From Saprospiraceae bacterium (GTDB lineage Bacteria > Bacteroidota > Bacteroidia > Chitinophagales > Saprospiraceae), in assembly GCA_013214355.1 (NCBI GenBank), contig JABSSL010000006.1, forward strand, positions 38,382 to 102,381: a stretch of 64,000 bases of DNA, read 5' to 3'. Shown in pieces: positions 34,455 through 44,531 of this stretch (within the stretch, counting starts at the first letter, position 1; each line of letters starts with the position of its first letter). The position numbers and the translations under genes are program-made. The notes under the pieces were generated by a model. That model was not told the origin of the DNA, made no database searches, and was given only the letters and a program-made list of their open reading frames with translations.

Positions 34455-37400
34455 TTACTCAATCAATAGGTATTGCATCTGGTTTTCGATTAAATGGTAC
34501 CGGTAGAGCGTATCTAGGTGTTGCATTTTGTAGCGAATCAAAGTCTCTATCCCCTGTACATATTCAAAGTAGGCCGCCTCTCCTTGCCGGAATGCCTCCA
34601 AAAGTAGAGCCTGCTGTTCTTCAGCTTGAGGAATGAGTCGCTGTTCGATGTAATTAATGCGTTTCAATTGCTGTTCTCTCTGTTGACTCAGCTTTTCCAA
34701 ATTATTAGCCAATTGCAATCGAGTACTTTCTGCTTTGGCCCCTTGGATGGCAATATCAATTTTTGCCGCTTCCATTCTCGTTTTAGTAGCCTGCTGGAAT
34801 AAGGGAACGTTCATACCCAACTGGAAGCCATAGAAAAGGAAGCCTCCATTGACTCTTTGTAGACTGATAGCCGTATTGAGTTGCGGGTGGTATTGCGTCT
34901 GTAGAACGGTAACTTGTCTTTCTGCGACTTGCTGCCGTTGTTGAAGTAGCACAAGTTGTGGATGCGCATTCAGGTTTTGAGTAGGGGCAGCAGTGGTGGG
35001 AGAGGGGAGTTGCGCTGTGCTCGGCTCATACCCGGTACCCATTAGCCAATTATTCAATTGCTGTAGCATGATCTGGTAATCTGCCTCCGTTTGATCTAAG
35101 ACCAAATTGACTTCCCATTTCTTGCCTTGTGCTTTGAGTACGGGAATCTTACCAGTTTCTCCCGCAGCTTGCAGGTCTTGAGTGAGTGTTTCGAAGGCCT
35201 CATATAGATCCACCTGCTCCTGTACTAGCCCTTGCTTCTGGCGATAGTATAAAACATCGTAATAAGCCAAGGCCACTGCAGCTTTCAGGGCTGTTTCTGA
35301 CTTTACTAAGGCAGCGCTTGATGCCTTGGCTTGGGCGGTGTACCAGGCGCGTAAACTCTTCGCCTGTTTTGGTAAATTGAAATTTTGCTGGACATTAAAG
35401 GATTGAATTCCCCGTTCTTTCCCAAAGTTAAATTCTTCTCCTCCTAGAAATATATTTGCACGAGGATGGAAGGTGGGTAGCTGACTGAGTTGTTCGCCCT
35501 TTTGGATTTGTAGTCGATCAGCCACTAAACTGGGGTATTTCTCTACCGCGATTTGCTGAGCCTCAGCCAGGCTAATTGGACCACTTTGTGCCCCTCCTTG
35601 GAAACTAAATACACCCAGGCCGAGTACGACTAAAGTAGCTTTCGTCGGTAGTCGCCAGTCTTTTTCTGCATAGTAATATAGAATAGGGAGGATGATTAGG
35701 GTCAATAGTGTGGCTGTGATCAGCCCTCCGATTACAACGGTGGCTAACGGTTGTTGTACTTCTGCCCCAGCAGAGGTGGAAATAGCCATTGGGAGAAAGC
35801 CCAAGGACGCCACTGCTCCAGTCATCACCACGGGGCGCAACCGAATACGCGTCCCTTTATGAATACGTTCCATGACGGTAAGGTTTTCTTCTTTTTTAAG
35901 TCGGTTGAAATAAGCAATGAGGACGATTCCATTCAAGACTGCTACCCCGAAAAGTGCGATAAAGCCGACGCCTGCAGAAATGCTGAATGGCATTCCACGG
36001 AGGTATAAGGACCAGATCCCTCCAATGGCGGAAAGTGGAATGGCTGTATAAATCAAGAGGGCCTGTTTGATGGAGCCGAAGGTTAGAAATAGCAAGATGA
36101 AGATCAAGCCAAGTGCTATGGGTACAGCGACCAACAGTCTGGCTCGGGCGCGCTCGAAGTTTTCAAATTGACCACCATAGGTGATGTAGTAGCCAACCGG
36201 GAGATTTAGTTTCTGGGCTAGCGTCTCCTTTATTTCTTCCACCAGTTGCTCGATGTTTCGTTCCCGAGCGTTTACGCCAATCGTGATCCGTCGTTGTGTA
36301 TTATCCCTAGAGATTTGGGTAGGACCTTCTTGAAAATTGACCTCAGCAACTTCGTACAATGGGATTTGTTCCCCGGTTTCTAGTGTCACATACAGATTCT
36401 TGATATTGTCAATATTCTGGCGAAAACTTTCATCTAGCCTCACAACGAGGTCAAAACGTTTTTCACCCTCAAAAATCACCCCCGTCTTGGCCCCGGCGAA
36501 AGCGGTGCGAATGAGGGTGTTAATAGTGGCTACGTCTAGTCCATATTTCGCTAACTTAGATCGATCATAGCTGATAATCATTTGCTGTAATCCCGCCGTT
36601 GCTTCTACCTGGAGATCTCCAACGCCCGAAATACCTTCTATCAAAGTTTCCGCTTCCTTGGCTTTCACAGCGAGCAAACCGATATCCTCCCCGTAGATCT
36701 TGATCGCTATATCTTGTCGAACTCCTGTCATCAATTCATTAAATCGCATTTGGATGGGCTGGGTGAACTCGTAGATCACCCCGGGAAACTTATTCATTTC
36801 CGTTTCCATTTTGGCGAACAAGCCTTCCTTGGTTTTAGCAGAAGTCCATTCTGACTTAGGCTTAAGAATAACGTAGATATCCCCGGCTTCGAGTGGCATA
36901 ATATCGGTGGGGATCTCAGCTGTACCGATCTTCGTAACTACCTTCTCTACTTCAGGAAAATTATCTAAGAGAATATTCTGTAAGGAGGCAGAAACTTCTA
37001 CACCTTGCTTTAAAGAACTTCCTGGCGGCAAGATCTGATGTAAGGCGAAATCGCCTTCCTCCAGGGTCGGTATAAATTCCCCGCCCATTCTGCTGAAGAG
37101 CCAGAGACTTCCTGCCAAAAGGAGTAGGGCAAATGCAAGCATGCTCCGCTTAAAGCGCAGGGAAAATTGAAGTACCGGCTGATACCAATGCTGCAATACG
37201 TCCATAATTCGATCGGCTATGGTCCTCTTATGTAAGTTTTGCCGTTGTAGGAACAGAGCGGACATCATTGGGACATAGGTGAGGGAAAGGAGTAAGGCAC
37301 CTAGGATTGCGAAACTTACCGTTTGAGCCATCGGTTTGAACATCTTACCTTCAATACCGGTAAGGAACAGGATAGGTACATAGACAATCAGGATGATGAT

Positions 37401-38756
37401 TTCGCCAAATGCCGCCGATTTTCTGATCCGCGTAGCGGCCATGGCCACTTCCTGATCCATTTCTTCGACAGACAGGGCCTTGTTTTTTTGCCGCAGCGAG
37501 AGATGATGAAGGATGGCTTCCACAATAATGACTGCACCATCCACGATTAGCCCAAAATCAATAGCCCCTAAGCTCATCAGGTTTGCGGATACTCCGAAGA
37601 CACGCATCATGGAGATGGCAAAAAGCATGGCCAGTGGGATCACAGAAGCTACAATCAAGCCGGCCCGCAGGTTACCCAACAGAAGTACCAGAACAAAGAC
37701 GACAATTAGTCCGCCTTCAACCAGATTGGTAATGACTGTTTTGGTAGTTCTTTGTACTAGTTTGCTGCGATCGAGGTAGGGCTCTATGATCACTCCTTCG
37801 GGGAGGGAGGCTTCTATTTGAACCATTCGCTCTTTGATCCTTTTAGTGACTTGGGCTGCGTTGGCTCCTTTGAGCATCATGATTTGTCCAGCTACGACTT
37901 CACCCTTACCATTCATCGTCACCGCTCCAAATCTAGGGGCACTACCATATTGAACTTTTGCTACATCCTTAACGAGAATTGGCTGGCCGTCACGCGTTTC
38001 CACCACTGTTTGTTCTATATCCTCCTTGTTGGTCAATAAACCTTCACTCCTAATAAAGTAGGTGTAATGTTTTTTTTCAATGTAAGAACCACCGGTATTG
38101 GCATTATTGCGCGCCACTGCTTCGTAGAGTTGAGTCAGGCTGAGGTTCATACTCTTAAGCTTATCCGGATCTGCGGCAATCTCGTACTGTTTCATGTACC
38201 CACCGGAGGAATTCACCTCAATCACACCTTCCAAGCCAACCAGCTGTCGTTTAACCAGCCAATCCTGGATGCTGCGCAGCTCCATAGCGGAATATTGGTC
38301 TTCATAGCCTTCAGCGGGGTGGATTACGTACTGGTAGATTTCGCCTAAACCCGTAGTGATCGGACTCATCTCGGGTTTACCTAGACCTGCAGGCAATTCG
38401 TCTTGTACTGTTTTGATGCGTTCGTCAATGAGCTGGCGAGCGAGGTAGACGTCCATGTTTTCTTTGAAAACTACAGTAATGACGGACAAGCCAAAGCGAG
38501 AAACGGAACGGATCTCAATTACGTTGGGGATATTCCCCAAGGCCATTTCTAAGGGAAAAGTAATGTATTGCTCCACCTCTTGCGTAGCTAAGGTGGGTGC
38601 ATTGGTGATCACTTGTACTTGGTTGTCAGTGATATCGGGAACGGCGTCAATGGGAAGATGTTGGAGGGAATAAACTCCCCATCCGATCATGCCGGATACC
38701 AGTAGTCCCACGATGAGTTTATACTCTATCGAAAATCGAATGATACGATCTATCAT
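34455..38756 (-). CDS. CusA/CzcA heavy-metal RND pump fused to TolC-like outer-membrane factor
   Basis: A 1433-residue protein. Residues 1 to about 1040 are a complete HME-RND proton/metal antiporter: TM1 at the N-terminus, porter loops, the TM4 motif DFGLIVDGAVIIVEA with the proton-relay acids of CzcA/CusA, and 12 membrane helices ending FLPMAISTSAGAEVQQPLATVV and LTLIILPILYY. A further hydrophobic, signal-like segment (about 1045-1062) leads into about 380 residues of coiled-coil TolC/CzcC-type outer-membrane factor (ISLAEAQQIAVEKYPSL, NLEKLSQQREQQLKRI). Normally these are separate subunits; this fusion recurs in Bacteroidota. It should form the full export duct with the adaptor downstream. 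Metal specificity (Cu/Ag or Co/Zn/Cd) cannot be fixed. Confidence 0.93.
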   Translation of the reverse strand: MIDRIIRFSIEYKLIVGLLVSGMIGWGVYSLQHLPIDAVPDITDNQVQVITNAPTLATQEVEQYITFPLEMALGNIPNVIEIRSVSRFGLSVITVVFKENMDVYLARQLIDERIKTVQDELPAGLGKPEMSPITTGLGEIYQYVIHPAEGYEDQYSAMELRSIQDWLVKRQLVGLEGVIEVNSSGGYMKQYEIAADPDKLKSMNLSLTQLYEAVARNNANTGGSYIEKKHYTYFIRSEGLLTNKEDIEQTVVETRDGQPILVKDVAKVQYGSAPRFGAVTMNGKGEVVAGQIMMLKGANAAQVTKRIKERMVQIEASLPEGVIIEPYLDRSKLVQRTTKTVITNLVEGGLIVVFVLVLLLGNLRAGLIVASVIPLAMLFAISMMRVFGVSANLMSLGAIDFGLIVDGAVIIVEAILHHLSLRQKNKALSVEEMDQEVAMAATRIRKSAAFGEIIILIVYVPILFLTGIEGKMFKPMAQTVSFAILGALLLSLTYVPMMSALFLQRQNLHKRTIADRIMDVLQHWYQPVLQFSLRFKRSMLAFALLLLAGSLWLFSRMGGEFIPTLEEGDFALHQILPPGSSLKQGVEVSASLQNILLDNFPEVEKVVTKIGTAEIPTDIMPLEAGDIYVILKPKSEWTSAKTKEGLFAKMETEMNKFPGVIYEFTQPIQMRFNELMTGVRQDIAIKIYGEDIGLLAVKAKEAETLIEGISGVGDLQVEATAGLQQMIISYDRSKLAKYGLDVATINTLIRTAFAGAKTGVIFEGEKRFDLVVRLDESFRQNIDNIKNLYVTLETGEQIPLYEVAEVNFQEGPTQISRDNTQRRITIGVNARERNIEQLVEEIKETLAQKLNLPVGYYITYGGQFENFERARARLLVAVPIALGLIFILLFLTFGSIKQALLIYTAIPLSAIGGIWSLYLRGMPFSISAGVGFIALFGVAVLNGIVLIAYFNRLKKEENLTVMERIHKGTRIRLRPVVMTGAVASLGFLPMAISTSAGAEVQQPLATVVIGGLITATLLTLIILPILYYYAEKDWRLPTKATLVVLGLGVFSFQGGAQSGPISLAEAQQIAVEKYPSLVADRLQIQKGEQLSQLPTFHPRANIFLGGEEFNFGKERGIQSFNVQQNFNLPKQAKSLRAWYTAQAKASSAALVKSETALKAAVALAYYDVLYYRQKQGLVQEQVDLYEAFETLTQDLQAAGETGKIPVLKAQGKKWEVNLVLDQTEADYQIMLQQLNNWLMGTGYEPSTAQLPSPTTAAPTQNLNAHPQLVLLQQRQQVAERQVTVLQTQYHPQLNTAISLQRVNGGFLFYGFQLGMNVPLFQQATKTRMEAAKIDIAIQGAKAESTRLQLANNLEKLSQQREQQLKRINYIEQRLIPQAEEQQALLLEAFRQGEAAYFEYVQGIETLIRYKMQHLDTLYRYHLIENQMQYLLIE

Positions 38757-38906
38757 TAGATGGAATTAAATATTCTAAAGAAAAAGTGCTGGAGAAGGTG
38801 GGACCACTAGCCTGATGTATGATGGTGACTCAAGTCATCTATAGGTATACTTCTGGAATAGGTCAAAATGACAGATCCAATTCTTGTAAGTATAAAAAGG
38901 TCCCAA

Positions 38907-39302
38907 TTAAGCGATGGCCGGCGGTTGTTTCAGCGAGCGCTGGAAGCCATTTAGATGGAAAGGGTTGAAGTAAGCCTTGTCATGATGAATCTGGGGAGAT
39001 TGAGTATTGACCGTCAAGTCGATGACTTCACCTACCCATACCAAAACGGTACCATTGACTACATGAAAAGGAAGCTCGTGATTGTCTGTTTGATTGGAGT
39101 GTTCGTGTTGATCTGGATTGATGAAATGATCATAGACAAATTGCTTCCAGGAGAAAGCTTGTCCTACTTCTGCGGCCTCAAGCCGGTGTACTTGTATATG
39201 TTGTACTAGATCGCTAATACGCAAAAACTGGCCATAGTCAGTCCCAGGGAAGAGGCTGCCCAAGAAAATGTAAAAAGCCAGTAGAATTGCGGTTAGCTTC
39301 AT
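38907..39302 (-). CDS. Small His-containing exported protein of the metal efflux operon
   Basis: A 131-residue protein with an N-terminal hydrophobic segment (MKLTAILLAFYIFLGSLF) serving as signal or anchor, and several His-rich patches (NPDQHEHSNQTDNHELPFHV, QIHHDK). Similar short proteins precede Czc/Cus pumps in Bacteroidota. It is the first gene of the operon, 150 bp upstream of the pump. The role may be metal sensing or chaperoning in the periplasm, by context and composition only. Confidence 0.65.
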   Translation of the reverse strand: MKLTAILLAFYIFLGSLFPGTDYGQFLRISDLVQHIQVHRLEAAEVGQAFSWKQFVYDHFINPDQHEHSNQTDNHELPFHVVNGTVLVWVGEVIDLTVNTQSPQIHHDKAYFNPFHLNGFQRSLKQPPAIA

Positions 39303-39396
39303 ATCTACGACAAACTATGTGCTTCTTATAAAGGTATATTATTTTTTTGAAATATTAAGCGTATGCACCTTTCAAGTCTTTTAGCCCAACCCTTTT

Positions 39397-39412
39397 GACA
39401 CTTACAAGTGTC
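39397..39412. promoter_or_regulatory. 16-bp palindrome GACACTTACAAGTGTC
   Basis: Seven-base arms GACACTT and AAGTGTC with a 2-bp spacer lie 35 bp before the ATG of the Cys-rich lipoprotein gene, and 95 bp upstream of the metal-operon start on the other strand. The arm repeats once more in direct form at 39420-39426. It could be an operator for a dimeric regulator; none is encoded nearby. Confidence 0.4.
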
Positions 39413-39446
39413 TTCCTTGCTGACACTTTGATTCACAAAAAACGTT

Positions 39447-39788
39447 ATGAGATCTCTTATTTTGTGTGGTTTAATCGGATGGGCTCTTCTTGGTCTGAGC
39501 TGCTCAAAAAACGAGGCAGGCGACCTGAATCTAATTTGGGTGGAGACAGATCTTTTCTTGTGTTGCAATGTTTGGGGAGAAGCCGAATCAATCGACGATA
39601 TTCCGGCCAAAGTCAAGTCCTTCTTTCGGCGAGAAGGGATGATTGCGCAAGAAGTGGAAGTGCTTGAAGTAGGATACACGGTGATTTGTGGTACCTGCTG
39701 CAAGTGTCCTGCAGATCATGAAATTCGCGTTCAGATTCCATCGGTTTTTAAAGATAGAGCTGCTTCGTTTGGCTTTGAGGAGAGGTAA
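39447..39788 (+). CDS. Small Cys-rich lipoprotein
   Basis: A 113-residue lipoprotein with a clear lipobox (LLGLSC, Cys19) followed by SKNEAG. The mature part contains paired Cys residues (FLCCNVWG, ICGTCCKCPAD), suggesting metal binding or disulfides. No family is recognised. It is divergent from the metal-efflux operon, with a 144-bp gap holding a palindrome, so a link to metal handling is plausible. It converges on the DUF4846 gene with only 8 bp between stops. Confidence 0.65.
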   Translation: MRSLILCGLIGWALLGLSCSKNEAGDLNLIWVETDLFLCCNVWGEAESIDDIPAKVKSFFRREGMIAQEVEVLEVGYTVICGTCCKCPADHEIRVQIPSVFKDRAASFGFEER

Positions 39789-39796
39789 GGCATGGA

Positions 39797-40675
39797 CTAG
39801 AATCGCTTTAGATGGTCAGTACTGAAGTCCCATTCTGGCGTTTCAAAAAGTTTCTGTTTCGGAAGGCTAAACCAAGGGTTTCCGGCTTCTGCTTCCGGGT
39901 TTTGCAGAATTTGAATATCCTGAGCCGGCATATAACTTTGGGCCAGTAGAAAACGCTTTTCGCCCTCCTGATTCACAGCTATATCTACCACGATAACCGC
40001 ATGACCCGGACTTCCGCCTTGGATAAATACATCTCCTATCTGAAGATCTTCGATGGTTACAGGTTTTAGCTCTTTGGCGAGTGATAAGGTGCCAGCATAG
40101 GCGAAAACCATGTTCATATAGGAGCGAAACTGGGTGTAGGAACTGGAAGGGGCCTTGGATTTTACCCAATTTACCGAATTTCCGCTCACCTTGATGCGAT
40201 AGCCTTGCCGCCACTTGGCGAAGGTCATGTCAAAGCCATTGGTGAGATGGAAGCGTATCTCATCCATTCGTTTTTCAGCATACAAATATTCTCCTCTTAG
40301 CCGCATCACGGCATCCGCGCATTGCTGGAGATCTCTTTTTCCAATATCCATGTCCACGACCGCTAGATAGACCCTTCCAGGTGGTTTTTCACCGCCATTG
40401 AAATAGTGTACCCAGCTTCCATCGGGTTTCAAGGGTAGGTGCTGGAGATACTTTTCGAAGCTTCCGGCAGGATAGGTTTTCCTTTCGAAGCCCTGCGGCG
40501 GAATAAAACGGTCTTTTATCATTTTACCGCTGGTATCTATCGGGTTCCACGAATGTGTTTGGGGTGGCAGTACTTCTGAAGAGCCAACCTCCATCATTTC
40601 TTGGGAATTGGAACTGCAAGCGTATAGGGAAAACAGGAGCAGAAATAGTAAGTGAGAGGATATGTACTTTGGCAT
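39797..40675 (-). CDS. DUF4846-domain lipoprotein
   Basis: A 292-residue exported lipoprotein (lipobox LYACSS, Cys20). The body matches DUF4846: PPQGFERKTYPAGSFEKYLQHLPLKPDGS, then AVVDMDIGKRDLQQCADAVMRLRGEYLY, FDMTFAKWRQGYRI and, near the C-terminus, VFIQGGSPGHAVIVVDIA. The GSPGHAV plus later Gln/Asp pattern recalls papain-like or NlpC-type folds, but no catalytic Cys is obvious. The family has no settled function. It is a single gene divergent from proA. Confidence 0.85.
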   Translation of the reverse strand: MPKYISSHLLFLLLFSLYACSSNSQEMMEVGSSEVLPPQTHSWNPIDTSGKMIKDRFIPPQGFERKTYPAGSFEKYLQHLPLKPDGSWVHYFNGGEKPPGRVYLAVVDMDIGKRDLQQCADAVMRLRGEYLYAEKRMDEIRFHLTNGFDMTFAKWRQGYRIKVSGNSVNWVKSKAPSSSYTQFRSYMNMVFAYAGTLSLAKELKPVTIEDLQIGDVFIQGGSPGHAVIVVDIAVNQEGEKRFLLAQSYMPAQDIQILQNPEAEAGNPWFSLPKQKLFETPEWDFSTDHLKRF

Positions 40676-40834
40676 GGGGCTTAATGTTTAGCTTTACTCG
40701 TTTATAACTCTACTTCTGGGGAACTTATTTTACTTGCTTTTCATTACAGGAATACATAGCTTGCGTCTTACCCCTTTTCCCACCAGATAAACCATTACTT
40801 TAAACCCTTATTTTTTCACTTGAATTTGTACAGT

Positions 40835-42115
40835 ATGGTACAAGAGGTAGATACTTTGGAAACAAGTATTCTTGAGCAATTGACGGCGGTGAATCAAGCC
40901 AGTCGTCTTTTAGTAACACTCAACGATGAAGAAATTGCCAAAATCTTGAATGAATTGGCAGATTTAGCGATTGCGGAAACCCCCTATATCCTGGCAGAAA
41001 ATGAAAAGGATTTGGAGCGGATGGACCCGAGCAATCCCAAGTATGACCGACTACTGTTAAACCCCGAGCGCTTGCAGGGCATTGCTGCTGATCTCCGAAA
41101 AGTGGCAGAATTACCCTCTCCTTTAAATATCACCTTGGAAGAACGCAGTTTGCCCAACGGCCTTGAGTTGACTCGAGTGAGTGTGCCTTTGGGGGTGATT
41201 GGTATCGTATTTGAATCCAGACCAAATGTCACCTTTGACGTCTTTGCGCTCTGTTTGAAATCTGGAAACGCATCGGTATTGAAAGGAAGTCGCGATGCTC
41301 ATTATTCTAATATTGCCATTGTTAAGCTTATTCATCAGGTATTGGCAAAGAGGGGCTTAGCCGGGGTATGCTATCTGGCTCCAAGTGAAAGGGAGGCCTT
41401 ACCCCACATCTTACAGGCTGACAAATATGTAAACACCATCATTCCTCGGGGAAGCCAAGGCTTGATCAATTTTGTGCGAGAGCATTCTAAAGTGCCAGTA
41501 ATCGAAACAGGAGCAGGTATTGTGCATACCTATTTTGATAAAAGTGCCGATTTGGAAAAAGGCAAGTCTATTGTCGAAAATGCCAAATCGCGTAGGGTAA
41601 GTGTCTGCAATGCCTTGGATACCTTGTTGATTCATAAAGATCGATTGTCGGATTTGCCTATCATCCTACAGGGTCTGGGTGAGAAACACGATTGCAAAGT
41701 TTTGGCGGATGCAGATGCCTTGGCTGTTCTGCAAGGAAATTATCCTGACCAACTTTTGGAAGCGGCTCAAGAAGAGGATTTTGGTACAGAATTTTTGTCT
41801 ATGAAGATGTCCGTGAAGACGATTCATAGCCTGGATCAGGCTTTGGACCACATTGCACAATATAGCTCCAAACACAGCGAGGCTATTGTAGCAGAAGACG
41901 GAGATACCATTGCTCGCTTCCTTACAGAAGTGGATGCTGCCGTAGTCTATGCCAATACCTCGACTGCCTTTACCGATGGTGCACAATTTGGCATGGGGGC
42001 TGAAATTGGGATTAGTACCCAGAAATTACACGCCCGTGGGCCTATGGCTTTGCGTGAATTGACCAGCTATAAATGGTTGGTGAAGGGGGATGGACATATC
42101 CGCCCCACTTCCTAG
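40835..42115 (+). CDS. proA: Glutamate-5-semialdehyde dehydrogenase (gamma-glutamyl phosphate reductase)
   Basis: A 426-residue ProA. It shows [48 protein letters not shown], and the active-site stretch [14 protein letters not shown] with catalytic Cys258, followed by the C-terminal [28 protein letters not shown]. All are diagnostic of ProA. It reduces gamma-glutamyl phosphate with NADPH in proline synthesis. The start is ATG 40835; an in-frame TTG at 40820 is less likely. No proB or proC is nearby, so the pathway genes are dispersed. Downstream lies the decayed IstB region. Confidence 0.96.
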   Translation: MVQEVDTLETSILEQLTAVNQASRLLVTLNDEEIAKILNELADLAIAETPYILAENEKDLERMDPSNPKYDRLLLNPERLQGIAADLRKVAELPSPLNITLEERSLPNGLELTRVSVPLGVIGIVFESRPNVTFDVFALCLKSGNASVLKGSRDAHYSNIAIVKLIHQVLAKRGLAGVCYLAPSEREALPHILQADKYVNTIIPRGSQGLINFVREHSKVPVIETGAGIVHTYFDKSADLEKGKSIVENAKSRRVSVCNALDTLLIHKDRLSDLPIILQGLGEKHDCKVLADADALAVLQGNYPDQLLEAAQEEDFGTEFLSMKMSVKTIHSLDQALDHIAQYSSKHSEAIVAEDGDTIARFLTEVDAAVVYANTSTAFTDGAQFGMGAEIGISTQKLHARGPMALRELTSYKWLVKGDGHIRPTS

Positions 42116-42550
42116 TTACTATCAGAAGAGCCTTTTGGTCAGTGAGGATCTATCGCCAGATAGAGAAAAGATCATAGTCGTCAGACTAATATTTAGCAAT
42201 AGTTTCTTAGTGTACCATTAGGCTGAATTGGTAATAGTATTTCACGTCTTTCCGTTTAGGTTTCTCCTATTTGAGACTTACCACTAACAGACCTTAGAAC
42301 AACACATGCCTCGCAACCATCGAGAATGGTGCAAAGGACAAGACTATGATGCAGCTTACTTGATCCAATAGGCTCGAGAGAGCTATCACCAAGTGGTTTA
42401 ATAGACTCAAAGAAGCCAAACTTATTCTCCTGGACGACTTTGACTTGTAACCCATTGCCCACAAGTTCAAACCTTACTAAATGGGAAAAACTACCCATAT
42501 GGGGTCAGCTGCGTCGGAATATGTACGAAAAATTCTAAGTGATTATTGAC
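42116..42550. other. 435-bp gap after proA
   Basis: Apart from the IstB-like remnant, no gene or RNA is recognised. A weak 5-bp hairpin (CTATC/GATAG) near 42149 could be part of a proA terminator but lacks a T tract. Confidence 0.4.
42300..42480 (+). pseudogene. IstB-like (IS21 helper ATPase) remnant
   Basis: In one plus-strand frame the codons spell ENGAKDKTMMQLT, a stop, then NRLERAITKW, and after that LNRLKEAKLILLDDFDL followed by TAA. LILLDDF is the Walker B motif of IstB-type ATPases, and the preceding text fits the same helix-strand order. Several stops and the lack of a start show it is decayed. No istA, Walker A or IS ends were identified. It marks the left edge of the accessory island. 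Confidence 0.45.
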
Positions 42551-44134
42551 ATGCAAAAAGTACTATCCGCAGTAGAAACCTATAAGAGTAAGCTTTTAGA
42601 TAAGAAGGAAATCTTGGTGCCACTATTGATCGCAAGTATCCTGATTTCCCACTTATTAGTCTCAAGGACACTCTTTGTGGCATTTGATCAGCAGTTCTAT
42701 GACCATTCTATTTTGTTCTATAGATACCCTTTTCTGAGCAAAGGAATCTTCCTTGGTGTAGTTTGTACCGTGATTGCCATAATCTGGCTTTTTGCCAAGA
42801 AGGCGCATATTTCTTTGAAAATCCCCAAGCCAATAAAGGCCATTATTGGCGCTTGCTTAGGTTTGCTTACCTGGATATTTGCCTTTTCTGACTATAATTA
42901 CTTTTTCGATCGTTGGTTCCTTGTTGATAGAGTCTTACTTGTTTTTCTAGCTTACAAAAACCCGTATTGCATCTTACTCTTTGTAATGCAATCAATAGTA
43001 CTCTCAAAGCAATTATCATTTCCAGATTGCCTAATTTATTCATTCACGCACAAGAAAATTCTAGTTGATGTATTGATTTTAGCCTGGATATTCATCCTGA
43101 CTCACTTTTTCTTCAAAAAACTTGACTGGAAATACTTGATATTCCTCATGCTGACCATGATTGGTAATTGGTATCTTCAGGCTGGCATTGGAAAGGTCAA
43201 ATTGAATTGGTTAGAAGCAAATGATCTATACAATATTCTAATAGCAGCTTCTGACTATGGCTGGCTACAAAGCTATCCATCCATTGTTTTTCATAATCTA
43301 GGAGAATTCCTGTATACCTACAACGATTTTCTTCAGATTAGTACTTTGATTATTGAAATCTGCTTGCCATTCCTAATCCTGCTTAGCCGAAATTCGGCCA
43401 TATTCGTCCTTTTCTCCTTTGTTGTTTTTCACCTTGGCGTCTTTGTAGTCTCAGGTATATTTTTCTGGACTTGGATGACATTAGAGTTGGTTTTCATATT
43501 CGTATTATTTAGACATGCTCAGTTTTTTCAAAGAATTTTAAAGCGCAACAACTTCATATCAGGTGCAATTCTTTTAGTCTTGGTAGGCTTCTTCTTCAGA
43601 ATCTTCAACTTATCCTGGTTGGACTCAGGCTATATACATAGCTATAGTTTTCATATCGTGGACAGTAAAGGGTATGCAAAGAGACTAGATTCTTCCTTCT
43701 TCGCCCCATATAACATGACCTTTGCTCAGAACAGGTTTCACTATTTATCTAAAAGGAAAAGAATATCTTCTACTTATAGTGCGACATATGATCCCAAAGT
43801 AGCTCAATTGGTCAGAGACTGGACAGGTGGAAGTTTCAAGGATCATGAGAAATTACAGGAAATGCTAGAAAAAGGGAGTGATCACTACAATCATGACAAA
43901 GCAAAAGATTTAGAAGCGTTCATTAGAGATTTTACAATAAACAAACTTGCAAATGATCGTCAATTCATCAACTTTCTAGATCCTCCACTGGATATCTATC
44001 AAGGGAGTAATCAGCAAGATTTTGAACTCAAAGGAGCTACATCTCTGCTAATAATAATGGAAGATAAAATAGCTAGGAGGGACCTAAGCCTACAACTAAT
44101 TCATTCTGATACCATAAAGATTGTGCTAAATTAA
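42551..44134 (+). CDS. Polytopic membrane protein (HTTM-like)
   Basis: A 527-residue protein whose first 350 residues hold about ten hydrophobic segments (for example ILVPLLIASILISHLLV, YLIFLMLTMIGNWYLQAGIGK, FVLFSFVVFHLGVFVVSGIF). A soluble C-terminal part of about 170 residues follows. The YLQAGIGKVK..W and VVFHLGV text recalls the HTTM (vitamin K-dependent carboxylase-like) membrane domain, but the match is weak. The start is ATG 42551; GTG 42539 is in frame. It is more AT-rich than its neighbours and sits in an island with glycosyltransferase genes, so a surface-polymer role is possible. Confidence 0.65.
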   Translation: MQKVLSAVETYKSKLLDKKEILVPLLIASILISHLLVSRTLFVAFDQQFYDHSILFYRYPFLSKGIFLGVVCTVIAIIWLFAKKAHISLKIPKPIKAIIGACLGLLTWIFAFSDYNYFFDRWFLVDRVLLVFLAYKNPYCILLFVMQSIVLSKQLSFPDCLIYSFTHKKILVDVLILAWIFILTHFFFKKLDWKYLIFLMLTMIGNWYLQAGIGKVKLNWLEANDLYNILIAASDYGWLQSYPSIVFHNLGEFLYTYNDFLQISTLIIEICLPFLILLSRNSAIFVLFSFVVFHLGVFVVSGIFFWTWMTLELVFIFVLFRHAQFFQRILKRNNFISGAILLVLVGFFFRIFNLSWLDSGYIHSYSFHIVDSKGYAKRLDSSFFAPYNMTFAQNRFHYLSKRKRISSTYSATYDPKVAQLVRDWTGGSFKDHEKLQEMLEKGSDHYNHDKAKDLEAFIRDFTINKLANDRQFINFLDPPLDIYQGSNQQDFELKGATSLLIIMEDKIARRDLSLQLIHSDTIKIVLN

Positions 44135-44531
44135 TTTACAGGATTAACTGATAGGCAGCCTTAAAGGATTTCCTTCGACTAGCGCTATGTTCTTAAGAAA
44201 TGCTTTAAAAACATGGATAATATGTATCTTAACGAGGTGATGTATTAGTTTCTTAGCATTATGATTAGTTGATAGGAGCTAGTATGTCCCATAATACTTA
44301 TCATGACTGATGCTCTATTTGCCCTGTCGTTGGTTATCGTGGATAGTATACTCCAAAACATCTAGATACTCCTTCATATGGTGATGATAAACATGGGTTA
44401 AGTAGCTGATTATCACAAAATAAGTTTTTTCTGCCGCCTTCTAAGACGGTTACAAATAGACTTGGGCTTTCTTCTTGTTTTTATTTCAATACATGGTCGT
44501 TTCATACAATTAGAAATTAAACAATAGGATA
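44135..44531. other. 397-bp AT-rich gap
   Basis: No confident gene. On the minus strand around 44320-44400 a run of codons (THVYHHHMKEYLDVLEY) stays open for about 30 triplets before a stop; it could be a fragment of a lost gene, but nothing matches it by eye. No terminator or promoter is clear. Confidence 0.4.

Noticed and set aside
37323..38348. Several plus-strand ORFs inside the RND pump
   Set aside because: They are antisense shadows of a strongly conserved gene.
42256..42498. Minus-strand ORF of 80 codons
   Set aside because: It is the complement of the IstB-like remnant and has no features of its own.
44300..44400. Minus-strand gene fragment
   Set aside because: An open run of about 30 codons without start, homology or ribosome-binding site; could be chance.
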